Shown here: piece after piece, positions 40,810-49,201 of the stretch | Position numbering within the stretch: position 1 is the first letter of the stretch | Layout of the letters: every line of letters begins with the position of its first letter | Origin: Rhodospirillales bacterium | GTDB taxonomy: Bacteria; Pseudomonadota; Alphaproteobacteria; Rhodospirillales; Shumkoniaceae | Length of the DNA: 64,000 nucleotides | Direction: 5' to 3' | Assembly: GCA_018432935.1 (NCBI GenBank) | Contig: JAHDSF010000018.1 | Span: forward strand, 239,038 to 303,037 | Made by a program: the position numbers and the translations under genes | The notes under the pieces: model-generated | What the model saw: the letters and a program-made list of their open reading frames with translations, nothing else | Databases searched by the model: none | What the model was told of the DNA's origin: nothing

Positions 40810-42138
40810 GTGACCGAGAAGCCGACGATCGGCCGCAGCCTGGCCGCGTTTGCCGTGTTTGCCGTTCTGCTGGGCGGGCAGCCTGCGGCGGGGGCCGACG
40901 CCACCACCGATCTCTTCGCAGCGGTAGCGCGTGGCGACGCCGTCGCGGCGAAGGGCGCGGTGGAGCGCGGCGCCGACCTCGCCGCCCGCAATCAGGATGG
41001 CGTCACGCCACTGGCACTGGCGCTGAACCTGGGCCGCCTCGACATCGCTCGCCTGCTTTCGTCGGCAGCCCAACAGGTCCGAGCTGGGGCCGGTGCCAGC
41101 CCGTTCGACGTCGGCTACGTCCCAGCAGGCGCCTATCATCCCGTGCAGATTACGCCCGAGGCGGTACAGGCGGCGCAGGCCGAGGCCGCCCGGGCAGCGC
41201 AGGCCGAGGCGGCTCGCGTCCCGATGGCCGCTGCGCCGCCCGCTCCCGCACCCAGCCAAGCGGCTGCGGAGGCTTCCGTTACGCCGCCGGCAGCTGCCGC
41301 CACAACGGCACCGCAGCCGCAACCGCCTGCACCTGCCACAGCCGTCGCGAAAGCGGATGCATCGCCTTCCCTTCCGCAGGAAGCGGCCGCCCCCGAACAG
41401 CCGGGGCAAGACAACGCGGCGGTCCGGTTCTTCCGCAACCTCTTCGGAGGCGGATCGGAGCCCCCTCCGGCCGAGGCGCCGGCCCCGTCCGAAACGCAGG
41501 CGCTCGCCAGCCTGCCCCAGGGCACCGAGGCTTCGCCGGTGCAGCAGCCGAACCACTCCAAGCGCGAGGCCGTCTTCCTCGACAACGTCACCTTGAGCCT
41601 CGGCGAAGAGCTCCGCCTGGGTGCCGAACGGGCATTGCCGTCGGATCCGAACGCCACCCCTCCGGCAGGCTGCATCCTGAAGCGGCAGGCACACATCGGC
41701 TTCTGCATCGAGTCGACGGTGTGGAACGACGGAATCGACAAGGAGGTCTCGGTTTCGTCGGTCATCTATCGCGGAACCAAGGCCGTGGTCCGTTATGATC
41801 AGGGGGTTGCGACCTACGCCCACAGCCTGATCCCCTCCTCTGCCTTCACGGCGGTCTCCGAGTACTATCGCGCCAAGTTCGGACCACCCACCGACACCTG
41901 GGTCCTGCCGGTCCGCCGCCCCGACCTTCCGGTCGGCGAGAACGCCGTCCATGTCTGGCAGAGCAAGATGGCGGATGGCTCGGTCGCGATTCTGGAGGTC
42001 CGTCAGTACGACGAGGCGCGAACTGGTTTCGTCGACCGCCGTCACGGCGCCGTCATCCTGCGCGACAGCCGCAATCTTCAGGTCTTCACCGTCGTCTCGC
42101 AGTTCGAGGTGATGCTGCTGAAGACGCCGGATCAGTAG
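40810..42138 (+). CDS. Exported protein with N-terminal ankyrin segment and Ala/Pro-rich linker
   Basis: A 442-residue protein with a GTG start at 40810 after GGGGGGAGG and a signal peptide ending near QPAAGA. An ankyrin-like unit follows (LFAAVARGDAVAAKGAVERG then NQDGVTPLALALNLGRLDIA). Next comes a long Ala/Pro/Gln-rich low-complexity stretch (about 95-265), then a C-terminal domain of about 170 residues with Cys in PAGCILKRQAHIGFCIES and a GTKAVVRYDQG strand. I do not recognise the last domain. It probably resides in the periplasm. Divergent from the aldo/keto reductase. Confidence 0.75.
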   Translation: MTEKPTIGRSLAAFAVFAVLLGGQPAAGADATTDLFAAVARGDAVAAKGAVERGADLAARNQDGVTPLALALNLGRLDIARLLSSAAQQVRAGAGASPFDVGYVPAGAYHPVQITPEAVQAAQAEAARAAQAEAARVPMAAAPPAPAPSQAAAEASVTPPAAAATTAPQPQPPAPATAVAKADASPSLPQEAAAPEQPGQDNAAVRFFRNLFGGGSEPPPAEAPAPSETQALASLPQGTEASPVQQPNHSKREAVFLDNVTLSLGEELRLGAERALPSDPNATPPAGCILKRQAHIGFCIESTVWNDGIDKEVSVSSVIYRGTKAVVRYDQGVATYAHSLIPSSAFTAVSEYYRAKFGPPTDTWVLPVRRPDLPVGENAVHVWQSKMADGSVAILEVRQYDEARTGFVDRRHGAVILRDSRNLQVFTVVSQFEVMLLKTPDQ

Positions 42139-42977
42139 CGGCCGAGGCGCCCGGCGACGCCCAATCGCAACAGATCTCGCGGCCGAGGCGACGCCAGCGC
42201 GGCCGCAAAAGGGTCGTAGCCGGTCCGGCGCAGAGTGCGGACATAACCGTCGGCAAGCACCGCCGGCAGAAGCGCCGGCAGCGCGGCTCGCGGCACCTGG
42301 CGGCGCATCGTGCGCACGTGCCGCAGCAGCGCCGTCGCACGCGACACGATCGCCTCTACCACCCGGCCGAGCCCGACGGGCCTGCGCCCCGCCAGAAGGT
42401 CCCCGACCGCGACGCCATGCTCGCGGCAAAGATCTTGCGGAAGATAGCAGCGGCCGAGGCGCGCGTGATGCGGCACCGACCGCGCAAAGCCGACCAGTGC
42501 CCAAGCGGTGCCAACTTGGCGCCCCGCCTCCAGCGCAGCCGGCGGAGCCTTGTCAAGCAGGCGAACCGAGGTTTCGCCGATGACGCCCGAGGTCGCCGCG
42601 GCGAACTGCTCCAGCGCCGCCAGGTCGGCAGGCTGCTCGAAGTCAAGCTCGCCCGCACGGGCATCGAGGTAGCATTCGATGGCAGCGTCGGGCACCGCGG
42701 CGGCGCGGAACGCGGGGATCAGACGGGCCAGCACCGGATGTTGCGTCCCCCCTGCCCCGCCCACCAGCTCGTCCCGCCACCACTGCAGGCGGATCCGGCG
42801 CAGGACAGGGTCCTGCGCCGACTCCGGAATGCGGGCGATCTCCTGGTTGGCCACGAGCAGCGCGCACAGGGATTCCCGTTCCTGGTGTGAGGCGAACAGC
42901 GCGCAAAGGAAGCGGTCCTTGTCCACCTTCCTCGCCTCTTCCTCCAAGAAACTGAGGCCTGCCGCCACCTGCGCCAT
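42132..42977 (-). CDS. Squalene/phytoene synthase-like protein, NDUFAF6 type
   Basis: A 281-residue all-helical protein of the trans-prenyltransferase-like fold. ALFASHQERESLCALLVANQ and RRIRLQWWRDELVG match the NDUFAF6 branch, and YLPQDLCREHGV matches its second half. The Asp-rich DxxxD catalytic pairs of true squalene or phytoene synthases are not evident, so a prenyl-transfer role is doubtful. The human homologue is a complex I assembly factor. The ATG at 42977 is chosen; a longer in-frame start at 43094 would run through the sodB promoter region. Confidence 0.8.
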   Translation of the reverse strand: MAQVAAGLSFLEEEARKVDKDRFLCALFASHQERESLCALLVANQEIARIPESAQDPVLRRIRLQWWRDELVGGAGGTQHPVLARLIPAFRAAAVPDAAIECYLDARAGELDFEQPADLAALEQFAAATSGVIGETSVRLLDKAPPAALEAGRQVGTAWALVGFARSVPHHARLGRCYLPQDLCREHGVAVGDLLAGRRPVGLGRVVEAIVSRATALLRHVRTMRRQVPRAALPALLPAVLADGYVRTLRRTGYDPFAAALASPRPRDLLRLGVAGRLGRY

Positions 42978-43017
42978 GCTCAAGATTCCATCGTTGCAGC
43001 CTTTAAACCCGCCCGGG

Positions 43018-43061
43018 CCAAGCCATATGTGGCTTGGTAGTTGATAAGTGCAACGTATTGT
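43018..43061 (+). promoter_or_regulatory. Inverted repeat and possible sodB promoter
   Basis: CCAAGCCA-TATG-TGGCTTGG (43018-43037) is a perfect inverted repeat with 8-bp arms. It overlaps a possible -35 TTGGTA (43034-43039), which lies 16 bases from TATTGT (43056-43061), upstream of sodB. A repressor-operator arrangement is plausible; iron or redox control is typical for sodB, but no Fur-like site is evident. Confidence 0.4.
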
Positions 43062-43087
43062 TGCGACAGCAACGTGGGGTGAACGAC

Positions 43088-43690
43088 ATGCCATTCCAAC
43101 TTCCTGACCTTCCGTACCCCAAGAGCGCTCTGGAACCGCACATCACCTCGAAGACCCTCGATTTTCACCACGGCAAGCACCACAACGCCTATGTCACGGT
43201 CCTCAACAACCTGACCAAGGACACGCCGCTGGCGGACAAGCCGCTCGAGGACGTCATCAAGTCGGTGGCCGGCGATTCCTCGAAGGTACCCGTCTTCAAT
43301 AACGCCGCCCAAACCTGGAACCACACCTTCTTCTGGCATTGCATGAAGGGCGGCGGCGGCGGGCGGCCGACCGGCGACGTGGCGTCCGCCATCGACGGCA
43401 CCTTCGGCTCCTATGAGAAGTTCGCCGAGGAGTTCAAGAACGCCGCCGTCACCCAGTTCGGAAGCGGCTGGGCCTGGCTTGCGATCGACGCCAACGGCAA
43501 GCTCAACGTGTTGAAGACCGCCAACGCCGACACTCCGATGGTGCACGGCCAGAAGGCGATCCTCACCTGCGACGTCTGGGAGCACGCCTACTATTTGGAT
43601 TACCAGAACCGTCGCCCGGATTACGTCCAGGTCTTCCTCGACCACCTCATCAACTGGGACTTCGTGGCGGAGAATCTCTCCAAGTCCTGA
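43088..43690 (+). CDS. sodB: Superoxide dismutase [Fe]
   Basis: A 200-residue Fe/Mn-type superoxide dismutase. Metal ligands are His in LDFHHGKHHNAYV, His in TWNHTFFW, and Asp and His in DVWEHAYYLDY. Gln in AAQTWNHTFFW, where Mn enzymes have Gly, and FGSGWAWL without the Mn-type Gln point to iron specificity. It detoxifies cytosolic superoxide. The ATG at 43088 (MPFQLPDLPY) is the family start. It is divergent from the NDUFAF6-like gene. Confidence 0.96.
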   Translation: MPFQLPDLPYPKSALEPHITSKTLDFHHGKHHNAYVTVLNNLTKDTPLADKPLEDVIKSVAGDSSKVPVFNNAAQTWNHTFFWHCMKGGGGGRPTGDVASAIDGTFGSYEKFAEEFKNAAVTQFGSGWAWLAIDANGKLNVLKTANADTPMVHGQKAILTCDVWEHAYYLDYQNRRPDYVQVFLDHLINWDFVAENLSKS

Positions 43691-43709
43691 CCTCCCGCGC
43701 GGCTCCGTC

Positions 43710-43735
43710 GGGGCCCGGCTTGCAGGCCGGGCTCC
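43710..43735 (+). terminator. Hairpin after sodB
   Basis: GGGGCCCGGC and GCCGGGCTCC form a 10-bp stem (one G-U) around a 6-base loop, 19 bases after the sodB stop. There is no U tract, so assignment rests on stem and position. Confidence 0.5.
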
Positions 43736-43768
43736 GCCCGGACGGGCCGATCGTGTTATGCTTCAGTC

Positions 43769-44386
43769 ATGAACTCCGCCCGCCCGCCCGTGCAGCTGGA
43801 ACCGGGAGAGGATCTGCTGTGGAGCGGGGCTCCGCAGCCGCGATCCGTGCTGCGTTCCGGATGGGTGCAGGCCCGCCAGAGGGCGGTGTGGGCAGCGGCA
43901 TTGACCCTGATCCTGGCCGTGGCCGCCGTGCGCGGATCGGAGGAACCGGGAATCCCCCTCGCCGCCCTGGCGGGGGTATCCGGGCTCGCGACGGCAGTGC
44001 TTGCGCTGTGGCCCCTTCTCGCCGCCGCCGCTGCCCACGGAACGGTCTACGCCGTGACCAGCCGCCGCCTGATCATCAGCCGGCGCTTCCCGACGTCCCG
44101 CCTGCGCACCTTCGCCCCCGGGAACCTGGTTCCGCTGCGGATCCGGCGCTCCGGCGACGGATCGGGCGACGTCCTGTTCGCGCTCGACGTCGAGGCGGTC
44201 GAGCATGCGTCCTGCGGCTGCGGCGCCGGCCTTTGTCCTACGTCGTCAGGCAGGATCATTCGCGTCAGCGAGATCCGCGACGCCACCATCGAGGCGCCGG
44301 TGGGATTTCGCTCGCTCCGCGACCCAGACGCCGTCGCCGCACTGATCCAGCAGCATTTCGGAGCGGCCGCGGCAGCCCAGGAATAG
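43769..44386 (+). CDS. Membrane protein with bacterial PH-like domain
   Basis: A 205-residue protein: an N-terminal segment LEPGEDLLWSGAPQPR, two membrane helices (about 38-58 and 64-88), then a PH-like domain starting HGTVYAVTSRRLIISRRF. This is the usual layout of YdbT/bPH2-type membrane proteins, whose function is unclear. A Cys-rich CGCGAGLC stretch near residue 150 is unusual for the family. Confidence 0.75.
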   Translation: MNSARPPVQLEPGEDLLWSGAPQPRSVLRSGWVQARQRAVWAAALTLILAVAAVRGSEEPGIPLAALAGVSGLATAVLALWPLLAAAAAHGTVYAVTSRRLIISRRFPTSRLRTFAPGNLVPLRIRRSGDGSGDVLFALDVEAVEHASCGCGAGLCPTSSGRIIRVSEIRDATIEAPVGFRSLRDPDAVAALIQQHFGAAAAAQE

Positions 44387-44414
44387 GCTGCTGCAGTTCC
44401 CGACCAGACTGAAC

Positions 44415-44801
44415 CTAATCGACCGCGATCAGCGCCGCGGCTACCCGGCGCTCCTCGGCCAGCAGGATATTGAAGGTGCCGCAGGCGGCGCCGGTGGCCA
44501 TCCATTCGAGGGCGATGCCGCGTTCCCGCAGTGCCTTGCGGAGCCCCCCCGGTTCGTCGACGAAGTCTCGGCCGCAGCCGAGCAGCAGGATTTCCACTTT
44601 CGGCTCGGCCTCGAGCACCGGCGCGAGATCGCCGATCGTGAGATCGGAGGAGTCGGACCTGGTCCAGGCGAGGGTGTGATCGGGGAAGACGAAGAGCGAG
44701 CCCCGGAGCGGCCGATCCGCCACCCGAAATCCGCCCCCGCCGTAGGCATTGATCACCTGGCGGCCGGCAGGAACTTCGGGAAGAGGGGCGCCCGGGAGCA
44801 T
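44415..44801 (-). CDS. Mth938-like (NDUFAF3-type, DUF498) protein
   Basis: A 128-residue single-domain protein with INAYGGGGFRV, LRGSLFVFPDHTLAW, VEILLLGCGRDF and the terminal MATGAACGTFNILLAEERRV, all typical of the DUF498/Mth938 fold. The human member NDUFAF3 is a mitochondrial complex I assembly factor. It lies 19 bases downstream of secF, the conserved alphaproteobacterial position, and probably belongs to the yajC-secDF transcript. Confidence 0.9.
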   Translation of the reverse strand: MLPGAPLPEVPAGRQVINAYGGGGFRVADRPLRGSLFVFPDHTLAWTRSDSSDLTIGDLAPVLEAEPKVEILLLGCGRDFVDEPGGLRKALRERGIALEWMATGAACGTFNILLAEERRVAAALIAVD

Positions 44802-44820
44802 GGATCGCTCCGGCCGCTTT

Positions 44821-45747
44821 TCAGGCGGCCGCCTCCTCCTTCTGCTTGGAGGTCAGGCGCGAGAGGTTCATGTAGAGCAACAGCGGCGTCGCCACGGCCA
44901 CGGACGAGTAGGTCCCGAGCGTGATGCCCCAGATCAGGGCGCCTGAGAAACCGCGGATCACCTCGCCGCCAAAGATGAAAAGCGCCAGCACGGCGGCAAG
45001 GGTCGTGCCCGAGGTGAGCGCCGTCCGCGCGAGCGTCTCGTTGAGGCTCTTGTTGAGCAGCTCGGGCAGCGGCATCACCTTGTACTTGCGCAGGTTCTCT
45101 CGCACACGGTCGTAGATCACCACGGTGTCGTTGATCGAGTATCCGGCGATCGTCAGCACCGCCGCCACGCTGGTCAGGTTGAATTCCCACCCCAGGAAGG
45201 CGAACATGCCCAGGGTGGTGACGACGTCGTGCAGAAGCGCCGCCACGCCGCACAGCCCGAACTGCCACTCGAAACGGAACCAGACGTAGATCAGGATTCC
45301 CGCGAGGGCGAGCGTCACCGCCGCGACACCGTCCCACAGCAACTCGTCCGAAACCTTCGGGCCGACGATCTCCGTCCTGCGATACTCGACGCCGGACCCC
45401 AGAGCCCCCCTCACCTGCTCCAGCGCCGCCTGCTGCGCCGCATCGCCGCCTTCCTGCATGGGCAGGCGGATCAGCACCTCGTGGGCGTCCCCGAACTCCT
45501 GCAACTCGACCTCGCCGAGGCCGAGGTTGGACAGCGCGCTCCGCATCTCGCCCACGTTGGCGACCTGGGCCGTCCTGACCTCGATCAGGATGCCGCCCTT
45601 GAAGTCGATGCCGAAGTTCAGCCCCCGCACCAGAAGCAGGGCGATCGCACCCAGCACCATCAGGCACGAGAACGTGAAGAACGCGCGCCGGTTGGCGATG
45701 AACGGGACTTTCGTATTCGGAGGAACAATCGCAAAGCCGTGGAACAT
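44821..45747 (-). CDS. secF: Protein translocase subunit SecF
   Basis: A 308-residue inner-membrane protein with six membrane segments and the SecF signatures LNFGIDFKGGILIEV (first periplasmic loop) and AAVLTIAGYSINDTVVIYDR. It works with SecD as a proton-driven motor that completes export through SecYEG. The start at 45747 lies 10 bases after the secD stop. The gene ends with a Lys/Glu-rich tail. Confidence 0.97.
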   Translation of the reverse strand: MFHGFAIVPPNTKVPFIANRRAFFTFSCLMVLGAIALLLVRGLNFGIDFKGGILIEVRTAQVANVGEMRSALSNLGLGEVELQEFGDAHEVLIRLPMQEGGDAAQQAALEQVRGALGSGVEYRRTEIVGPKVSDELLWDGVAAVTLALAGILIYVWFRFEWQFGLCGVAALLHDVVTTLGMFAFLGWEFNLTSVAAVLTIAGYSINDTVVIYDRVRENLRKYKVMPLPELLNKSLNETLARTALTSGTTLAAVLALFIFGGEVIRGFSGALIWGITLGTYSSVAVATPLLLYMNLSRLTSKQKEEAAA

Positions 45748-45757
45748 GGACGTCCTC

Positions 45758-47344
45758 CTAGACCGCCAGGGCCTTGGGCTTGGTACGCTGCAACCAAGTC
45801 ACGACCATAAGGCGGGTCACCATGATCGCGGTGAACATCGAGGTGATGATGCCGATCGACAGGGTGACCGCGAAGCCGCGCACCGGGCCCGACCCGAAGA
45901 TGTACAGGAACAAGGCGGCGATCAGCGTCGTCAGGTTGGAATCGATGATCGTGGTCATCGCCACTGAGAAGCCGGAATCGATGGCCGACATCGGCGTCCT
46001 TCCGGCGCGCGTCTCCTCGCGGATGCGCTCGAAGATGAGAACGTTTGCGTCGACCGCCATGCCGACCGTCAGCACGATGCCCGCGATGCCAGGCAGCGTC
46101 AGGGTCGCCTGCAGGACCGACAGCAACGCCAGGATCGACACGACGTTGAAGACGAGGGCGAGGTTGGCGAAGATCCCGAACAGGCCGTAGGCGAGCACCA
46201 TGATGATGACCACGGCGATCGTGCCGATGATGCTGGCGAGTTTGCCGGCCTCGATCGAATCCTGGCCCAGCCCTGGGCCGACCGTCCGCTCCTCGAGAAT
46301 GGTGAGCGGCGCCGGCAAGGCGCCGGCCCGCAGCAGTAGTGCCAGGTCCTGCGCCGACTGGACGGTGAACTGGCCGGTGATGATGCCCGAGCCGCCCAGG
46401 ATCGGCTCCCTGATAACCGGCGCGCTGATCACCTTGCCGTCGAGCACGATCGCGAACTGCTTGCCGACGTTGTGGGCGGTCACGTCGCCGAACCGCTTTG
46501 CGCCGACGGCGTCGAAACGGAACGAGACGGCCGGCATATTCGATTGCTGGTCGACCGTCGGCTGAGCGTTGGTCAGCATCTCGCCGGTGATGATCGCCCG
46601 CTTCTTGATCAGGTGCATCCGCGCCCGGCCCTGCCGGGGGTCGGATTCCTCGGCCGAGGGCAGCAGCTCGGATCCCGGGGGCACGCGGCCTGCCAGGGCC
46701 TCGGCCAGCGAGACCTGATCGTCGGTAAGGTGGAACGTCAGCTTGGCGGTCTTGCCAAGGATGTCCTTCATGCGCTCCGGCTCGTCGACGCCGGGAAGCT
46801 GCACCAGGATCCGGTTCTCGCCCTGGCGCTGGATCGAAGGCTCGCGCACGCCGGTCTCGTCGATGCGGCGGCGGATGATCTCGAGCGATTGCTCGACCAC
46901 CGAAGAGGCGAGGTCCTGCAGAGCCGCCTCGGTGAACGCCATGCTGACGCGACCGCCTTCGCCCGCGGTGACCGTTATCGACCGGTCGAGGTCGCGCAGG
47001 ATGTTGCGCGCCGTATCCATCTTGTCGGTGTCGCGGATGGTCACCGAGACGGTCGTGCCGCTGCGGCCCAGCCCTTCGTAGCGGATCCTCTCCTTGCGCA
47101 GCTCGGTGCGCACGGAATCGACCAGGGACTCGAGACGCTCAGCAATCACCGTGGCTACGTCCACCTCCAGCAGGAGGTGGGACCCGCCTTGAAGGTCGAG
47201 CCCCAGGCTGATCTGCTGATGCGGCAGCCAGTTCGGCAGCTTCTCCGCGCTTTCACGGTCGACGAAGTTCGGCGCGAGGAACGCGAAGCTGAGCGCGGTC
47301 ACAGCGAGAACGAACAGGATCTTCCATCTCGAGAAGTAGATCAT
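45758..47344 (-). CDS. secD: Protein translocase subunit SecD
   Basis: A 528-residue protein with the SecD layout: an N-terminal membrane segment, DLQGGSHLLLEVD, a large periplasmic P1 domain, LLRAGALPAPLTILEERTVG and the membrane motif AVDANVLIFERIREE. Partner of SecF and YajC. Start ATG at 47344, 15 bases after the yajC stop. Length normal for alphaproteobacteria. Confidence 0.97.
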   Translation of the reverse strand: MIYFSRWKILFVLAVTALSFAFLAPNFVDRESAEKLPNWLPHQQISLGLDLQGGSHLLLEVDVATVIAERLESLVDSVRTELRKERIRYEGLGRSGTTVSVTIRDTDKMDTARNILRDLDRSITVTAGEGGRVSMAFTEAALQDLASSVVEQSLEIIRRRIDETGVREPSIQRQGENRILVQLPGVDEPERMKDILGKTAKLTFHLTDDQVSLAEALAGRVPPGSELLPSAEESDPRQGRARMHLIKKRAIITGEMLTNAQPTVDQQSNMPAVSFRFDAVGAKRFGDVTAHNVGKQFAIVLDGKVISAPVIREPILGGSGIITGQFTVQSAQDLALLLRAGALPAPLTILEERTVGPGLGQDSIEAGKLASIIGTIAVVIIMVLAYGLFGIFANLALVFNVVSILALLSVLQATLTLPGIAGIVLTVGMAVDANVLIFERIREETRAGRTPMSAIDSGFSVAMTTIIDSNLTTLIAALFLYIFGSGPVRGFAVTLSIGIITSMFTAIMVTRLMVVTWLQRTKPKALAV

Positions 47345-47359
47345 TCCGACGCCGGGGCC

Positions 47360-47773
47360 TTAAGACTTGCCCTTGCCTCCCAAGAGGTTCTTGAGCATCG
47401 AGCCGGGCGTCTTGCGCTCGGTCGCAGCGCCCTGGGCGGCACCCGAGGGCTCGTTGGCGTTCGCCGGCTCGGTCCTGGACAGGACCGTCGCCACCATCCC
47501 GCGCTGGACCCGGACCTTGATGCCCTCGGCGATCTCGACCTGCAGGACGCCGTCATCGATGACCTTGGTCACCGTGCCCTCGATGCCGCCGCCGGTGACG
47601 ATCTTGTCGCCACGCCGAATCGCGCCGAGCATTTCGCGGTGCTGCTTGGCCTTCTTCTGCTGGGGGCGGATCAGCAGGAAATAGAAGACGACGAAGATCA
47701 GGATCAGAGGCAGGAACGCCTCGAACCCCGCCGTGGCACCTCCCGCCTGCGCATATGCTGGCGAAACGAACAT
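47360..47773 (-). CDS. yajC: Preprotein translocase subunit YajC
   Basis: A 137-residue protein with one membrane helix (about 19-37, FLPLILIFVVFYFLLIRPQ), followed by KKAKQHREMLGAIRRGDKIVTGGG, the hallmark of YajC. It accompanies SecDF in the holotranslocase. The C-terminal extension beyond residue 105 is Ala/Gly/Lys-rich and variable. First gene of the secretion operon. Confidence 0.96.
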   Translation of the reverse strand: MFVSPAYAQAGGATAGFEAFLPLILIFVVFYFLLIRPQQKKAKQHREMLGAIRRGDKIVTGGGIEGTVTKVIDDGVLQVEIAEGIKVRVQRGMVATVLSRTEPANANEPSGAAQGAATERKTPGSMLKNLLGGKGKS

Positions 47774-48247
47774 CGCTTGCTCCTTCGACTATGCTGGGGC
47801 CGGAATATAACCGTCCGAGCACCCGGCGCAACAGATACCCACGCCGGGCGGTACAAGCACCACCAAGGCGCCGCACCATATCAGCCCTCATCCGCACTGA
47901 AAAGGGCAAAGCCCTGAGGGCCAGGGCAGCGAATCCAGGTTAACAACGCCTGCCCATATCCCCCGGACGGGCTGCGCTCCCCCTCACCCCGACCCTCTCC
48001 CCCATTTCATGGGGGCGAGGGAGCCGAACCATAGCCCCCCTCGCCCCGCGTCGGCGGGGAGAGGGTCGGGGTGAGGGGGTTTTCCGATCGCCGTCAGCCC
48101 TCTCTTAACCCGAGTTCGGAGCCAGGCCCTGCGGCGGCCGCTCAAACCGGTCGACCACCCCCTTCGGGGGATCTCCCCGCTGCCGGTACCGGAAGGGCCA
48201 CGGCCCTGCTAGAGTCGCCTTGTCACGCCAGAGTGGAGAGTATCCGG
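47774..48247. other. 474-bp divergent spacer between yajC and the SDR gene
   Basis: No family-like reading frame is visible. It holds the large inverted repeat at 47979-48079 and must contain the yajC promoter. The ATG-led frame starting at 48071 reads through the repeat and has no recognisable N-terminal sequence, so the SDR start is placed at 48248. Confidence 0.5.
47979..48079. repeat. Long inverted repeat with 24-bp arms
   Basis: The left arm (47979-48002, beginning CCCCCTCACCCCGACCC) is the exact reverse complement of the right arm (48056-48079). The 53-base interior has its own CATTTCATG and C/G-rich segments. This TCACCCCGACCCTCTCCC class is a common dispersed intergenic repeat in high-G+C proteobacteria. 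It could also terminate transcription from either side. Confidence 0.85.
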
Positions 48248-49024
48248 ATGCTGCTGAACCTCGAAGACAGGATCGTTCTCGTTACCGGCGGATCGAAGGG
48301 AATCGGGCTGGCCTGCGCCCGCGCCTTCGCGGCCGAGGGCGCCAAGGTCGCGATCTGCTCGCGCTCCGCCCCCAGCCTCGATGAGGCCCGCCGCCACCTG
48401 CCAGAGGCGCTCGTCCATGCCGCCGACCTTCGCGACCCTGCAGCGGCGGCCGCGATGGTCGATGCCGTCGAGGACGCGCTGGGTCCGATCGAGGTGCTGG
48501 TCAACTCGGCCGGGGCGGCGCAGCGCACCGCACCGGACGCGCTTACACCCGACGCCTGGCGAGCCGGCATGGACGCGAAGTTCTTCACCACCATCAACGT
48601 GACAGACCCGGTGATCAAGCGAATGGCCGCTCGCGGCGGCGGTGTGATCGTCACCGTGATCGGCAACGGCGGCAAGGTCGCCACCGCGACTCACCTTCCC
48701 GGCGGCGCAGCCAATGCGGCCCTCATGCTGGCGACGGCCGGGCTCGCCGCCGCCTACGCGGCCAAGGGAGTGCGGGTGGTGGGCGTGAGCCCGGGCCTGA
48801 CCGAGACCGGCCGCGTCGCCCAGGCGATGGCAGCCGACGCCCGTCTGGCCGGGATCTCCGCCGACGAAGCCCGCGTCCGCGCCGTCGCCCGCCTCCCGCT
48901 GGGTCGCATCGCCTCGCCCGACGAGATCGCAGACGCCGTGGTCTTCCTCGCCTCCGAGCGGGCAAGCTACATCACCGGCGTGACCCTCAGCCTCGACGGC
49001 GGGATCAACGCCACCATCGTCTGA
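48248..49024 (+). CDS. SDR-family protein lacking the catalytic Tyr and Lys
   Basis: A 258-residue protein with an intact SDR nucleotide site (TGGSKGIGLA, residues 14-23; Arg in CSRSAPS suggesting NADP; VNSAGAA). Where YxxxK should stand the sequence is HLPGGAANAALM: position 152 is Gly and 156 Asn, and the preceding Ser block reads VIGNGGK. The later VSPGLTETGR and GGINATIV are normal. It therefore keeps the fold but probably not classical SDR chemistry; a binding role or an altered mechanism is possible. Start ATG at 48248. Confidence 0.8.
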   Translation: MLLNLEDRIVLVTGGSKGIGLACARAFAAEGAKVAICSRSAPSLDEARRHLPEALVHAADLRDPAAAAAMVDAVEDALGPIEVLVNSAGAAQRTAPDALTPDAWRAGMDAKFFTTINVTDPVIKRMAARGGGVIVTVIGNGGKVATATHLPGGAANAALMLATAGLAAAYAAKGVRVVGVSPGLTETGRVAQAMAADARLAGISADEARVRAVARLPLGRIASPDEIADAVVFLASERASYITGVTLSLDGGINATIV

Positions 49025-49201
49025 CCGGCCCCAGCCTGCCTGGCCGAGAGCCCGGGACCGGCCATCGCGTCCTCATCCGGACAGCCACGACTCCGGGCTG
49101 ATCCTTGTCCCGTTCAGGGCGCTGCCGATGCCTCTCTCGACATGCCCGACCAGCGGTGTAGGGTTTTCCGGCGGACAGACAATCGTCCGCGGGAGGAAGC
49201 G

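Noticed and set aside
40540..42504. Reverse open frame of 654 codons opposite the ankyrin-type gene
   Set aside because: Arg/Gly-rich antisense frame that also crosses into the NDUFAF6-like gene in the wrong frame.
42978..43094. N-terminal extension of the NDUFAF6-like protein to 43094
   Set aside because: It would cross the sodB promoter region and its ribosome-binding site and has no family similarity.
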